A stretch of 64,000 nucleotides of DNA from Eutrophobius brisbanensis (lineage in GTDB: Bacteria > Pseudomonadota > Gammaproteobacteria > Eutrophobiales > Eutrophobiaceae), in assembly GCA_038131795.1 (NCBI GenBank), contig JAYPQE010000003.1, forward strand, positions 124,001-188,000. The letters are read 5' to 3'. The position numbers and the translations under genes were made by a program. Position 1 is the stretch's first letter, and each line of letters opens with the position of its first letter. The notes beneath the pieces are model-generated. The model was not told where the DNA came from and searched no databases. It was given only the letters and a program-made list of their open reading frames with translations. Positions 44,701 through 51,474 of this stretch are shown here, piece by piece.

Positions 44701-46064
44701 TTACCAACTGGGAAACACCCCTGAGTGAACATTTTATCTTTGGTCAGGACCCGGGTGTTATTGCGACAACCGGCACGGCTACCTATGACTTTTATGGCGG
44801 AACAAGTTCAACAACGACTTCGAGTAGTGGGGTGGGTAGCGGTGTTACGGCAGGTTCTATCGGCGTCAATTTTGACCTTAGCCGTGCAGTAGTCAATATG
44901 ACCATAGATCATGTAGGTGCCATCTATGAAGTTGATGGCACACTGCTTGTAAATACCGACACATCGGTCGATAACTGGCTGTATACCGACTCTCTTGATG
45001 CAACTACGACCACCTCAGGAAGCCTGTGTAACCCCACGTGTGGAGTCTTAATGGATGGTCGTTTTGCCGGCCCGAGCAACTCTGGGATACCTGGTTACAT
45101 TGCCATGGAATATGACATCTATGATAACGATACAGTAATGGGTGTCGCCGGCTTCAAGTTTGCCAATTTCAATGCCCCTGTGTTGAATACCTCAACGGCA
45201 ATCACAAATTCAGTAATTATTGCCGCGGACCCGGGTGGAGCCCTGCCTTATCCTGTGAATTTAACCTTGGGATATGATGCTGCAGTCTTTGTTGATAATG
45301 GAGAGCTCGTCGGGGCGTTATTCTCGGAAGATGGTGATTCAGTAAATTCGTTCAGGGTTGTCGATACTGTGGACCTGGACAAGGTACTTGGCAGTGATGA
45401 TACTCTGGCAGTTACAGAGGTCAATTCCCTGCTGGCAGGTGCGGATTCAACCATTGTAGACGCATTCAAGGCTGCGACCCCCGCAATGCCGGTAGCTGCA
45501 GAGTCCTATCATGACACGGTCAATGATATCGGATGGGGGCGCTGGACAGGTGGGGCTACGCTGTTGTTTGATGACACCGGCACAACAGGGACGGAGTCGA
45601 ATATGCTGACGGGCAACCAGAGCGTTTACTATTTTTTTGGGCAGGACCCTGGCCCGATAGCCACCAGTGGAACCGCCAGTTATGCATTTGCGGGTAATGC
45701 ACCCAGCTCAACCAGCGTCAGCGGTGCATCCATTGGCAATGGGGTGACGGCAGGTACCATTAATGTTGATTTTCTCAATCAGATAGGATCAATCGATATG
45801 TCGGTGGATCATATCGTTGGTAATCCCTATACCGTATCTGGGGACCTGTATATAGCAACTGGGAGTAATAATGAGATATTTGGTAGCGGTATAGCAATCA
45901 CATCTGCAGCTGGGAGCGCCTGTAATATCAGTTGTGCGGCCTTTATCGATGGCGGTTTTGCCGGCCCATCCAATGCGGGTGTACCTGGTTTTATCGGTAT
46001 AGTATATGATATCAATGATACTGATCCGGTTATGGGCATCGCTGGATTTGATGTCACCCGTTAA
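41775..46064 (+). CDS. Large exported FecR-domain protein with four barrel-like repeats
   Basis: A 1,429-residue protein with a signal peptide (1-30, cleavage near NVSAQDA, no lipobox), a FecR domain (about 45-180: GDRLITDNGRLQLSMVDGA, TAVATIGIRGTG), an acidic linker with EEEEETQEVEDQ, and four repeats of about 290 residues starting near 256, 537, 835 and 1138. Each repeat has a helical part, G-GRW/YT-G, a strand-rich part (GTAxYxFxGG, STxVSG, GxGxTxG), a C-x2/3-C pair and FAGPSxxGxPxYIGxEYDI. The strand part resembles the 8-stranded TbpB-like barrel of Slam cargo. It ends FDVTR before a strong terminator. It may be a surface-exposed or secreted binding protein; ligand unknown. Confidence 0.8.
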   Translation: MKISLPKNQDLFSVIIALLFLSIIQNVSAQDAAGKVVFAQGTPTATNTAGVQRSLARGSEIFSGDRLITDNGRLQLSMVDGAFISVQPNSEYQVETYNYTGTPDGTEQASYRLVKGGVRAVTGLIGRQNPEAYKVNTAVATIGIRGTGHNTRICAGDCGGRPDGLYHQTWEGITFVVNDVDVQPVRAGTGVYVQNIDTEIEVLDQPPGILAVETSREQVEEEEEETQEVEDQTRVVAVAEQREETGDQVIVGPSRVNSTVLTNFGLLAVAPDVDSPDGVDVSSFNFGTSIFRRSSDGAGIGILGIEDGDDVISLATIAVDAVRGGDNSSEVAVAEKLLSSASPALISEFEANPARAAESFFNNEIGFGRWTDGNVLILSEGKNSVVELVNNQSAYYIFSTEPPILPSLPVKAAYNFLDGTQSTTVSGNTIGQGITSGNILVDFVLDSALLDMNVSHNSINYAVNGPLSISTTDKFLSGFDVFATGGDCLPCDTFIDASFAGPSTGGFPKYIGLEYDIQATDVIMGVGAFQFSTFTPIETSTVLTGFGLLGVRPDTTQPDDVDVFYSEFGSSLFQRDSDSQGIGVFDTVDDGTGAEQVLATIDTEAVLYGDNAAIVSGAEALLAGADATLVAEFESNPASSAEFFSNGEIGYGRWTNGNVLAIDSIEGTEVVQLTGNQSLHYLFGTEPPALPATAGGRAKYDLLGGTQSTTVSGSTIGNGITAGMLEVNFLTSNLKLEMTVNHNSANYLVNGPLEIDPLDGSFTDIVGGVPSVFATGGLCEPSCSTFIEGGFAGPAFEGFPKYAGLEYDIQATDVIMGVATFQFGAYVTPTVDTGNILVTVYPVDPDYSEVDITLGENVSLFFDDNDHLIGGLMTNSFDSTRQAGTVDLTFMQSAGITEIDDLLAIADSAIVDSFSSLTPAMVMDSAIDANGFGWGRYTSGSFLSFGDGGTSYTNINTLETSLSENLIDGGTIYTKITNWETPLSEHFIFGQDPGVIATTGTATYDFYGGTSSTTTSSSGVGSGVTAGSIGVNFDLSRAVVNMTIDHVGAIYEVDGTLLVNTDTSVDNWLYTDSLDATTTTSGSLCNPTCGVLMDGRFAGPSNSGIPGYIAMEYDIYDNDTVMGVAGFKFANFNAPVLNTSTAITNSVIIAADPGGALPYPVNLTLGYDAAVFVDNGELVGALFSEDGDSVNSFRVVDTVDLDKVLGSDDTLAVTEVNSLLAGADSTIVDAFKAATPAMPVAAESYHDTVNDIGWGRWTGGATLLFDDTGTTGTESNMLTGNQSVYYFFGQDPGPIATSGTASYAFAGNAPSSTSVSGASIGNGVTAGTINVDFLNQIGSIDMSVDHIVGNPYTVSGDLYIATGSNNEIFGSGIAITSAAGSACNISCAAFIDGGFAGPSNAGVPGFIGIVYDINDTDPVMGIAGFDVTR
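42541..46061 (+). repeat. Four divergent ~290-codon repeats in the FecR-domain gene
   Basis: Approximate units: 42541-43386, 43387-44262, 44263-45180 and 45181-46061. Units 1 and 2 share NSTVLT-FGLL and ATGG-C motifs and resemble each other more than units 3 and 4, which share a different opening (VDLTF/VDLDK, GQDPG). This suggests a pair-wise duplication history. DNA identity is too low for the units to be recent copies. Confidence 0.75.
44613..44738 (+). repeat. 63-base tandem duplication inside the third repeat
   Basis: 44613-44675 and 44676-44738 encode two adjacent 21-residue units, DGGTSYTNINTLETSLSENLI and DGGTIYTKITNWETPLSEHFI-like, each beginning GACGGTGGGACGA. It is in frame and found only in the third repeat, so it is more recent than the repeats themselves. 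Confidence 0.9.
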
Positions 46065-46091
46065 TTTTTTTAAATTAATTTCGAGTATTAT

Positions 46092-46123
46092 AAAAAACCG
46101 GATGTATTGCATCCGGTTTTTTT
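46092..46123 (+). terminator. Rho-independent terminator after the FecR-domain gene
   Basis: Stem CCGGATG (46098-46104), loop TATTG, CATCCGG (46110-46116), then seven T; the preceding A-run can extend the stem. It lies 28 bases after the stop of the FecR-domain gene and closes the operon. Confidence 0.92.
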
Positions 46124-46186
46124 GCATCCGTAGTTTTTATTTGCATTACGGTATTGTGTTGAATAAGAGGTGCAAGCAGCATAAAA

Positions 46187-46609
46187 ATGATCATTAATGA
46201 CAGAAATGAGAGCCGCCAGGTTTTTTTTCAGACCTGGACAAAACTCCAGCAGTCTTTACCCATGGAGCCGCTGGAGTCTATTATTGCCACTGTCATCCAG
46301 GGTCATCCTGAATACCATTCAATATTTAAAATCACTGAAATGAAGGACATCCAGGAAAATGACTTCAATGGGGGGCAAAACCCTTTTATGCATATGGGGC
46401 TACATATTGCGCTAATTGAGCAGGTCTCTACTAACCGACCCTCAGGTATTACTTCTCTTTACCAGGCATTACTGCCAAAATACACCGACGAGCATCAGCT
46501 TCAGCATATCATGATGGATTGCCTTGGTGAGTCGCTATGGAATGCTCAACAGTCCGGTGAAATGCCCGATGAGAAGGCATATATTGAGAGACTGAGTAAA
46601 CTACGTTAA
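46187..46609 (+). CDS. DUF1841 family protein
   Basis: A 140-residue cytoplasmic protein of the DUF1841 family, no known function. The hallmark is NPFMHMGLHIALIEQVSTNRP near the middle, followed by PSGITSLYQAL and a C-terminal helix ending ERLSKLR. In related bacteria I recall DUF1841 near nth, which would make the cyclase-barrel-FecR unit an insertion between nth and this gene (unproven). Its stop overlaps the ATG of the broken phosphatase gene (TAATG). Confidence 0.85.
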   Translation: MIINDRNESRQVFFQTWTKLQQSLPMEPLESIIATVIQGHPEYHSIFKITEMKDIQENDFNGGQNPFMHMGLHIALIEQVSTNRPSGITSLYQALLPKYTDEHQLQHIMMDCLGESLWNAQQSGEMPDEKAYIERLSKLR

Positions 46610-47867
46610 TGAAATCTAGCAACGTTTATAACCTGTTTGAATCTGAAACCAGGCCGGATCTGGATTCCCAGCTGAAGTGGTTCAATCATTTGCCGCATCT
46701 TTGGATATTGATGAGACTCTCAATGTAGCAATTGAGCGGTTTATTCAATACCTGGATGCAGAAGCGGCTTTCATATTTTTATTGTCAGATAACGGCGAAC
46801 AACTGTGTGCCGGGGTTGTGCCGGGCCATTGGATATCACCGGTCTGACCTTACCAGCCAATGCCGGGATTGTTGGAAAGACAGTGATGTCCCGATCCAGC
46901 CAGATTGTCAGAGATGTCAGAGAAGACCCGGATTTTGCCCAGAACATGGAGAAAGATACGGGGTTTGAGACCCGTTCAATCCTGTGTGCACCTTTGATGG
47001 TGCAGGAGGAATGTATTGGCGCATTGGAGTTGATCAACAAGCGTGGAGGGGACGGGTTATTTGACAAGCGTGATGAAAATATAATGACTGCGCTGGCCTC
47101 GGCGGCGGCACTCACTATCCATAATGCCCGGATGGCAGACAGACTGGTTGTGCAGGAACGTATGCAGAAAGAGCTGGAACACGTGAAATTCAGGAAAGCC
47201 TGCTTCCCAGGCTGATTGATAATACATTCTCGGTACAGTGACTGAATTATCCTGCCAGGGAAGTATCTGGAGATTTCTTTGATTTCTTCAAGCGGGAAGA
47301 CGGTTTGATTTATTTTAATCTCGCAGATGTATCTGGAAAGGGAATGAATGCTGCATTACTTATGGCCAAGGTGAGTAGTTTGTTGCATCACCTGGCAAAG
47401 GACATGAAAGACCCGGCAGAGTTGTTACAACGTGTCAATGAAGAAATATGTGAAACAGTTTCCCACGGTATATTTGTTACTCTGGTATCTGGCTTTATTG
47501 ATCCAAAAAAAATACTGTGAGTTTTGCAAACGCTGGCCATCAACCGCCGCTGTTACATAAACAGGATAATACATTTGAGGAATTACCGGCAACGGCCCCA
47601 TCGGTGGGTATCATGTCAGATATCGAATTTCCTGCCATCACCATATCGCTGGATGGTGGAAGCTTATATGTTTTTACAGATGGCGTGACCGAAGCCATGG
47701 ATGAATCAGGTCAGGAGTTGGAGGTAAATGGACTAATCGAACTGATAAAATCTAATTCCAGGACGGTCAGTAGTAAACGACTTAATTCAATTGTCAGTAA
47801 TAAGATCAGACGGCCTAATGAAGGTCAACACGATGATATAACCATATTATTAATAGAATGCAGCTAA
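46609..47867 (+). pseudogene. Broken GAF-SpoIIE (RsbU-type) phosphatase gene
   Basis: Reading across frames gives a full GAF domain (VVQSFAASLDIDETLNVAI..., SILCAPLMVQEECIGALELI) and a PP2C/SpoIIE domain (EIQESLLPRL, PAREVSGDFFDFF, LADVSGKGMNAALLMAK, SFANAGHQPPLL, YVFTDGVTEAMDESG, QHDDITILLIE). Such enzymes dephosphorylate STAS antagonists. The frame is lost four times, near 46675, 46805, 47183 and the A8 run 47505-47512, and an in-frame TGA lies at 47239-47241. Each break needs one base restored to rejoin the homology. With five lesions it cannot make a full product. Confidence 0.88.
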
Positions 47868-48287
47868 ACCTAGACTCAAAGTTGTTATTTAAATTGAAAT
47901 TACCTGCCGAGGATGACCGGTTAGCATTGGTCACATCCGTGGTTCAACGTGCATTGGAAAACGTTGGCTGTAGCAAGGAACTTACCCAGAATATTGTCAT
48001 AGCGGTCAATGAAGCTTGTATGAACATTATCATTCATGCCTATAAAGATGTTGAAGATGGTGAATTTTAGCTGGAGTTGATCAGGACAAATGGAGGGTCG
48101 TATTTTCGGTTGACCGACTATGCACCACCCATTCAACTGGACAGTGTAAAACCGCGGGATTTGAATGATATCCGGCCCCGGGGGACTGGGTATCCATTTC
48201 ATCAGGGAAATTATGGATGTGTTTAAAATAAGCCATTTGCAGTGAAATAAAGGGAATTATATGGAATTGCTGATCAATCTTGATTAA
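47858..48287 (+). pseudogene. Broken RsbW-type anti-sigma factor / serine kinase gene
   Basis: A HATPase_c_2-type protein: N-terminal KLKLPAEDDRLALVTSVV, the ATP-site N-box IVIAVNEACMNIIIHAYK, then RLTDYAPPI and, after a frame change, GGLGIHFIREIMDV and NYMELLINLD. Three lesions are visible: TAG at 48068-48070 directly after GEF, a one-base insertion in the CCCC at 48176-48179, and TGA at 48243-48245. The original stop is probably TAA 48285-48287. Only the first 70 residues could be made, without the full ATP-binding region. It overlaps the end of the phosphatase pseudogene. Confidence 0.87.
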
Positions 48288-48336
48288 GATTTTTCAGGGG
48301 CAGTTAAATTAAATAATAATAAACAGGTTTTTATAA

Positions 48337-48672
48337 ATGAAATATAACGAGAGAGACGAGGGTGATTATAAGGTTGTTGAAATGTCAGGTAATGTGGATT
48401 TGTCCGTTTCGCCAGATGCAAGAAAACAGATTCTGTCCTGTCTGGAAAACAGCAGTGTGGGAGTTTTAGTTGATATGTCCCAGGTCAGCTATATAGATAG
48501 TTCTGGTATTGCCAGCCTTGTTGAAGGCTACCAGACTGCGGAGAAAAATAATGTTAATTTCGGACTGCTGGGTGTTAGTGATGCGGCAATGAACGTGTTA
48601 CAGCTTGCAAGGCTTCATAAAGTATTTCCCATTCATGATTCAGTTGATGCGAGAGTACAGGAAGATTCTTAA
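48337..48672 (+). CDS. STAS-domain anti-sigma factor antagonist (RsbV/SpoIIAA type)
   Basis: A 111-residue intact STAS protein. The phosphorylatable Ser lies in VSYIDSSGIASLVEGY near residue 58. In partner switching the unphosphorylated form binds an RsbW-type kinase and frees its target; the phosphatase resets it. Its own kinase and phosphatase genes immediately upstream are broken, so it must use a partner elsewhere, be a relic, or act differently. No damage is seen in it. A bidirectional terminator follows. Confidence 0.92.
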   Translation: MKYNERDEGDYKVVEMSGNVDLSVSPDARKQILSCLENSSVGVLVDMSQVSYIDSSGIASLVEGYQTAEKNNVNFGLLGVSDAAMNVLQLARLHKVFPIHDSVDARVQEDS

Positions 48673-48683
48673 CTAAAAAAAAA

Positions 48684-48704
48684 CCGCCTAATGGCGGTTT
48701 TTTT
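48684..48704. terminator. Bidirectional terminator between the STAS and FHA genes
   Basis: CCGCC (48684-48688), loop TAAT, GGCGG (48693-48697), flanked by an A-run on the left and seven T on the right. It lies between convergent genes and can serve both strands. Confidence 0.9.
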
Positions 48705-48723
48705 GAATATAACCTGAATTGTC

Positions 48724-49458
48724 CTAGCTTGAACTACTAAACTCCATTTTTATCCCTACCAGCTCAATCAAATCACCATCTTTTAATTGATAAGCCTTCG
48801 GACCTATGGGTTCGCCATTAACGGTTGGGTAGCGTTTTCCATCACCATCACTTTCAATATGGGTCAGGAAGTATCCCTGAGGTCTACGGGAAATAACAGC
48901 CACCTGTGTCCCAGGTTTGCCAAGGGTAATTAGTGTCTTGGTTAACTCAAGTTCTTTACCCGCAATCGGACCGTTCAGAACGGTCAATCTGCCCAGTGGC
49001 ATTCCACCACTACCAGCATGGGCCCCGGCAGGTGAAGGCTTGGCGGGTTCTGCGGCCGAGCCCGCATTTTCCGCCGCCTTGGCAGCAGCAACTGCGGCAC
49101 TGGCTGAACCAGGCTTGATGAACATGGTCTTTTCAAATTCGTCCTCATCATCATCATCGTCATCCCCGGCGGCATCATTTACATATTTCAGCTCATGTTT
49201 GCCGATAGCAATGACGTCGCCATTCTTAAGGGATTGTTTTTTAATGAGTTTTCCATTCACATACGTTCCGTTGGTACTACCCAGATCTTCCAGGAATGAG
49301 TCATCCAGAATAGTGATGATTAGAGCATGTTTGCCGCTAACGGCGAGATTATCTATTGGAATCTCATTTTCAGCTTTACGCCCAATCGTGACTCTCTCCT
49401 GATTGAGTTCATATTCGCCTTGTACGACTCCATTTAAGCTTAGTACTAACTTAGCCAT
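48724..49458 (-). CDS. FHA-domain protein
   Basis: A 244-residue cytoplasmic protein. The N-terminal FHA domain (about 20-95) has the phosphothreonine-binding residues: TIGRKAEN, VSGKHALI and STNGTYVNG. A linker rich in Ala, Pro and Asp (with DDDDDDEDEFEKTMF, which may be a phosphorylated FHA ligand) leads to a C-terminal domain (about 155-240) that resembles a degenerate FHA, with YPTVNGEPIGPKAYQLKDGD. It pairs with the PP2C phosphatase gene upstream (24 bases), suggesting Ser/Thr phosphorylation signalling. No kinase and no type VI secretion genes are in the window. Confidence 0.9.
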   Translation of the reverse strand: MAKLVLSLNGVVQGEYELNQERVTIGRKAENEIPIDNLAVSGKHALIITILDDSFLEDLGSTNGTYVNGKLIKKQSLKNGDVIAIGKHELKYVNDAAGDDDDDDEDEFEKTMFIKPGSASAAVAAAKAAENAGSAAEPAKPSPAGAHAGSGGMPLGRLTVLNGPIAGKELELTKTLITLGKPGTQVAVISRRPQGYFLTHIESDGDGKRYPTVNGEPIGPKAYQLKDGDLIELVGIKMEFSSSS

Positions 49459-49482
49459 GGTTTATGTCCTGTCCCCTGACAT

Positions 49483-50313
49483 TTATTGAAAGAAACGACT
49501 TTTTAGTTTTTTTAATATGCTTCCATTGGAGCTTGAAAATTCTTCCAAAACCTTCACCAGGATGATGGAAATATTATCCTTTCCCCCTTTGCTGTTTGCT
49601 AACTGTACCAGTTGGTCAGCTGCTTGTCCTAGATTAGCACTATATTTACTTAGGGTTAAGTCAATTTCTTCATCCTCTACCATATCATTTAATCCGTCTG
49701 AACACAGCATGTAAATATCCCCGGGTTCAACGTTTTCCTCGCCAATATCCACATCAACCTGGCTATCGATCCCCATGGCCCGGGTCACCAGGTTTTTGGG
49801 GGCATGCTTGACAGCTTCTTCCGGGGTATACATACCCCTATCTATAAGTTCTTGAATTAACGTATGATCTTTTGTGACCTGGGTAAATACATCGCCCCTT
49901 TTTCGATAGACTCTTGAATCGCCTACATGACCTATGGTGCATTTATTATTATGAAACAGAGCTACAACAATGGTCGTCCCCATTCCCTGGCATTTTTGAT
50001 CGGTCTGGCCAGCATTATAAATCTCTGAATTTACAAGGGTTATTGCCTTTTTGATGACATTAGACTCCAGACTCAATGCAGAGTTATCAGAGATTTTTCC
50101 CCGTTCAATTTTTCCCAGCCCGGCTATGGCTTCAAAATGTGTAGAGGTCACCGCAATGGCACTGGCTACTTCGCCTGCCTTATATCCTCCCATACCGTCC
50201 GCCAGGATCACCAAACCTTCATCTGCATCAGACAATGTGCTGTCTTCATTATGCGGTCTGCGTTTCCCGACGTCTGAAACATTAATAATTTGAATTTTTT
50301 CTTGCAGGCTCAT
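49483..50313 (-). CDS. PP2C-family serine/threonine phosphatase
   Basis: A 276-residue Mn/Mg-dependent phosphatase of the Stp1/PrpC type. Motifs in order: VGKRRPHNEDS, LADGMGGYKAGEVAS with metal Asp/Gly, IGHVGDSRVYR, TKDHTLIQELIDRG, LCSDGLNDMVEDEE and GGKDNISIILVKV. All metal ligands appear present. It is transcribed with the FHA gene and would counter an unseen Ser/Thr kinase. It is a different subfamily from the broken SpoIIE-type phosphatase nearby. Confidence 0.93.
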   Translation of the reverse strand: MSLQEKIQIINVSDVGKRRPHNEDSTLSDADEGLVILADGMGGYKAGEVASAIAVTSTHFEAIAGLGKIERGKISDNSALSLESNVIKKAITLVNSEIYNAGQTDQKCQGMGTTIVVALFHNNKCTIGHVGDSRVYRKRGDVFTQVTKDHTLIQELIDRGMYTPEEAVKHAPKNLVTRAMGIDSQVDVDIGEENVEPGDIYMLCSDGLNDMVEDEEIDLTLSKYSANLGQAADQLVQLANSKGGKDNISIILVKVLEEFSSSNGSILKKLKSRFFQ

Positions 50314-50580
50314 GTAGGTAATTTTTCAGGATAGTTACTTTATCAGGCCATGGGTTTTGAATAACTTATTGATTTTTAAAATTATTTTAGACAACCCACT
50401 TGCAATGTTGGCCAAGCAGAGGCGTATTTAATATTTGTTGTAAGCGTATTTTTTATACTCAGTTTAACACATAATACCCTGATTTTATTGGAAATTTACA
50501 TGAAAATGACAATCTTGGTTATTATCTGGAGCACCAGTGAGAGACGGCCTTTCTAGCGTCATTTGTGGCGGCCAGACGTT
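50314..50580. other. Intergenic region upstream of the PP2C gene
   Basis: This 267-base AT-rich stretch lies between the PP2C start and the DUF4124 stop, both leftward. It should contain the PP2C-FHA promoter. I see no hairpin with T-run, no RNA gene and no convincing ORF; an 18-codon frame from 50500 is not supported. Confidence 0.5.
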
Positions 50581-50940
50581 CTATATCGGTGAGAATTTTA
50601 GGGTTATAGGGTCAGCGGTCTTTTCCATCAAATAGCTGGAATTTTCGATGGTGACCAATTGCTTTCTGGTATGATCACAGTTCATCGCTTTGGTTTTGGC
50701 TAGCTTACTGGCCTCTGCCTTTTCTGTTTGCTTATTCTGTCGCTCTTCAGTCATCACCTCCAGTAAGCGCTGACGCCTTGATTCTCGTTGGATATCCGCC
50801 TGGCTTGCGGCACGATTTTCCTTAATGTTGATTACCTTGGAATTTTGGTTTCCAGGTTTGTCGCCATAATGGATTTGGCCATCTTCATCCACCCATTTGT
50901 ATACTTCCGCCATGGTTGAAAGTGATAGAGTGCATAGCAT
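50581..50940 (-). CDS. DUF4124-domain periplasmic protein
   Basis: A protein of 119 residues (121 from an in-frame TTG at 50946). A short hydrophobic signal segment ending STMA is followed by the DUF4124 motif EVYKWVDEDGQIHYGDKP, common in small exported gammaproteobacterial proteins of unknown function. The rest is charged and helical (QRESRRQRLLEVMTEERQNK), with one Cys. The signal peptide is short and no ribosome site is obvious, so the start is uncertain. Confidence 0.8.
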   Translation of the reverse strand: MLCTLSLSTMAEVYKWVDEDGQIHYGDKPGNQNSKVINIKENRAASQADIQRESRRQRLLEVMTEERQNKQTEKAEASKLAKTKAMNCDHTRKQLVTIENSSYLMEKTADPITLKFSPI

Positions 50941-51044
50941 TATCAACCAGGTAAATGGTTGTATTAGATTCTCAGGAAAGGCCCTGGCAGACTGCTTATT
51001 ACTTGATGTATTGTTGTCTGCAGGGTGGTTTATTTCCTGAAAGC

Positions 51045-51368
51045 CTAGCGTTCCAGGTGGTCAATCTTATCTTGTGTGTCTTTCCAGTCATCGGCATCTT
51101 CAGGCGGGTCTTTCCGCTCATTGATGACTGGCCAGAGCCTTGCCAGCTCTGCATTTAATGCAATAAATTCCTGTTGTGATTCAGGTACTTCATCCTCAGA
51201 TACAATGGCTTCTACCGGGCATTCCGGTTCACATAAAGTGCAGTCTATACATTCATCTGGATCAATGACCAGCATATTGGGGCCTTCATGGAAACAGTCT
51301 ACAGGACACACTTCCACACAATCCGTATACTTACATTTGATGCATGATTCGGTAACAATAAATGGCAT
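51045..51368 (-). CDS. fdxA: Seven-iron ferredoxin FdxA
   Basis: A 107-residue ferredoxin with one [3Fe-4S] and one [4Fe-4S] cluster. Cysteines occur as CIKCKYTDCVEVCP near the N-terminus and CIDCTLCEPECP near residue 40, with the Azotobacter-type C-terminal helical tail (LNAELARLWPVINERKDP). The role is electron transfer; the partner is unknown. It lies downstream of mutS, as in Pseudomonas. Confidence 0.96.
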   Translation of the reverse strand: MPFIVTESCIKCKYTDCVEVCPVDCFHEGPNMLVIDPDECIDCTLCEPECPVEAIVSEDEVPESQQEFIALNAELARLWPVINERKDPPEDADDWKDTQDKIDHLER

Positions 51369-51474
51369 CTGTCTTTTCCTCTATGTATTGATTCTAAGTC
51401 ATCTTATTTTCTGGATATATCCAGACGCACCTATTTTACTATGAAGACCCAGATAAATTGGTGTAAAAAGTGTT

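Noticed and set aside
46732..46968. A 78-codon frame overlapping the GAF region
   Set aside because: It joins a fragment of the true GAF frame to an out-of-frame continuation; it is explained by the one-base loss near 46805.
46609..48287. Sequencing or assembly error as sole cause of the broken phosphatase and kinase genes
   Set aside because: One or two homopolymer errors would be plausible, but eight lesions including three stop substitutions in 1.7 kb, with clean genes on either side, point to true decay. Read checking is still advised.
50500..50556. An 18-codon frame (MKMTILVIIW...) upstream of the PP2C gene
   Set aside because: Too short, no ribosome site and no similarity that I can recognise.
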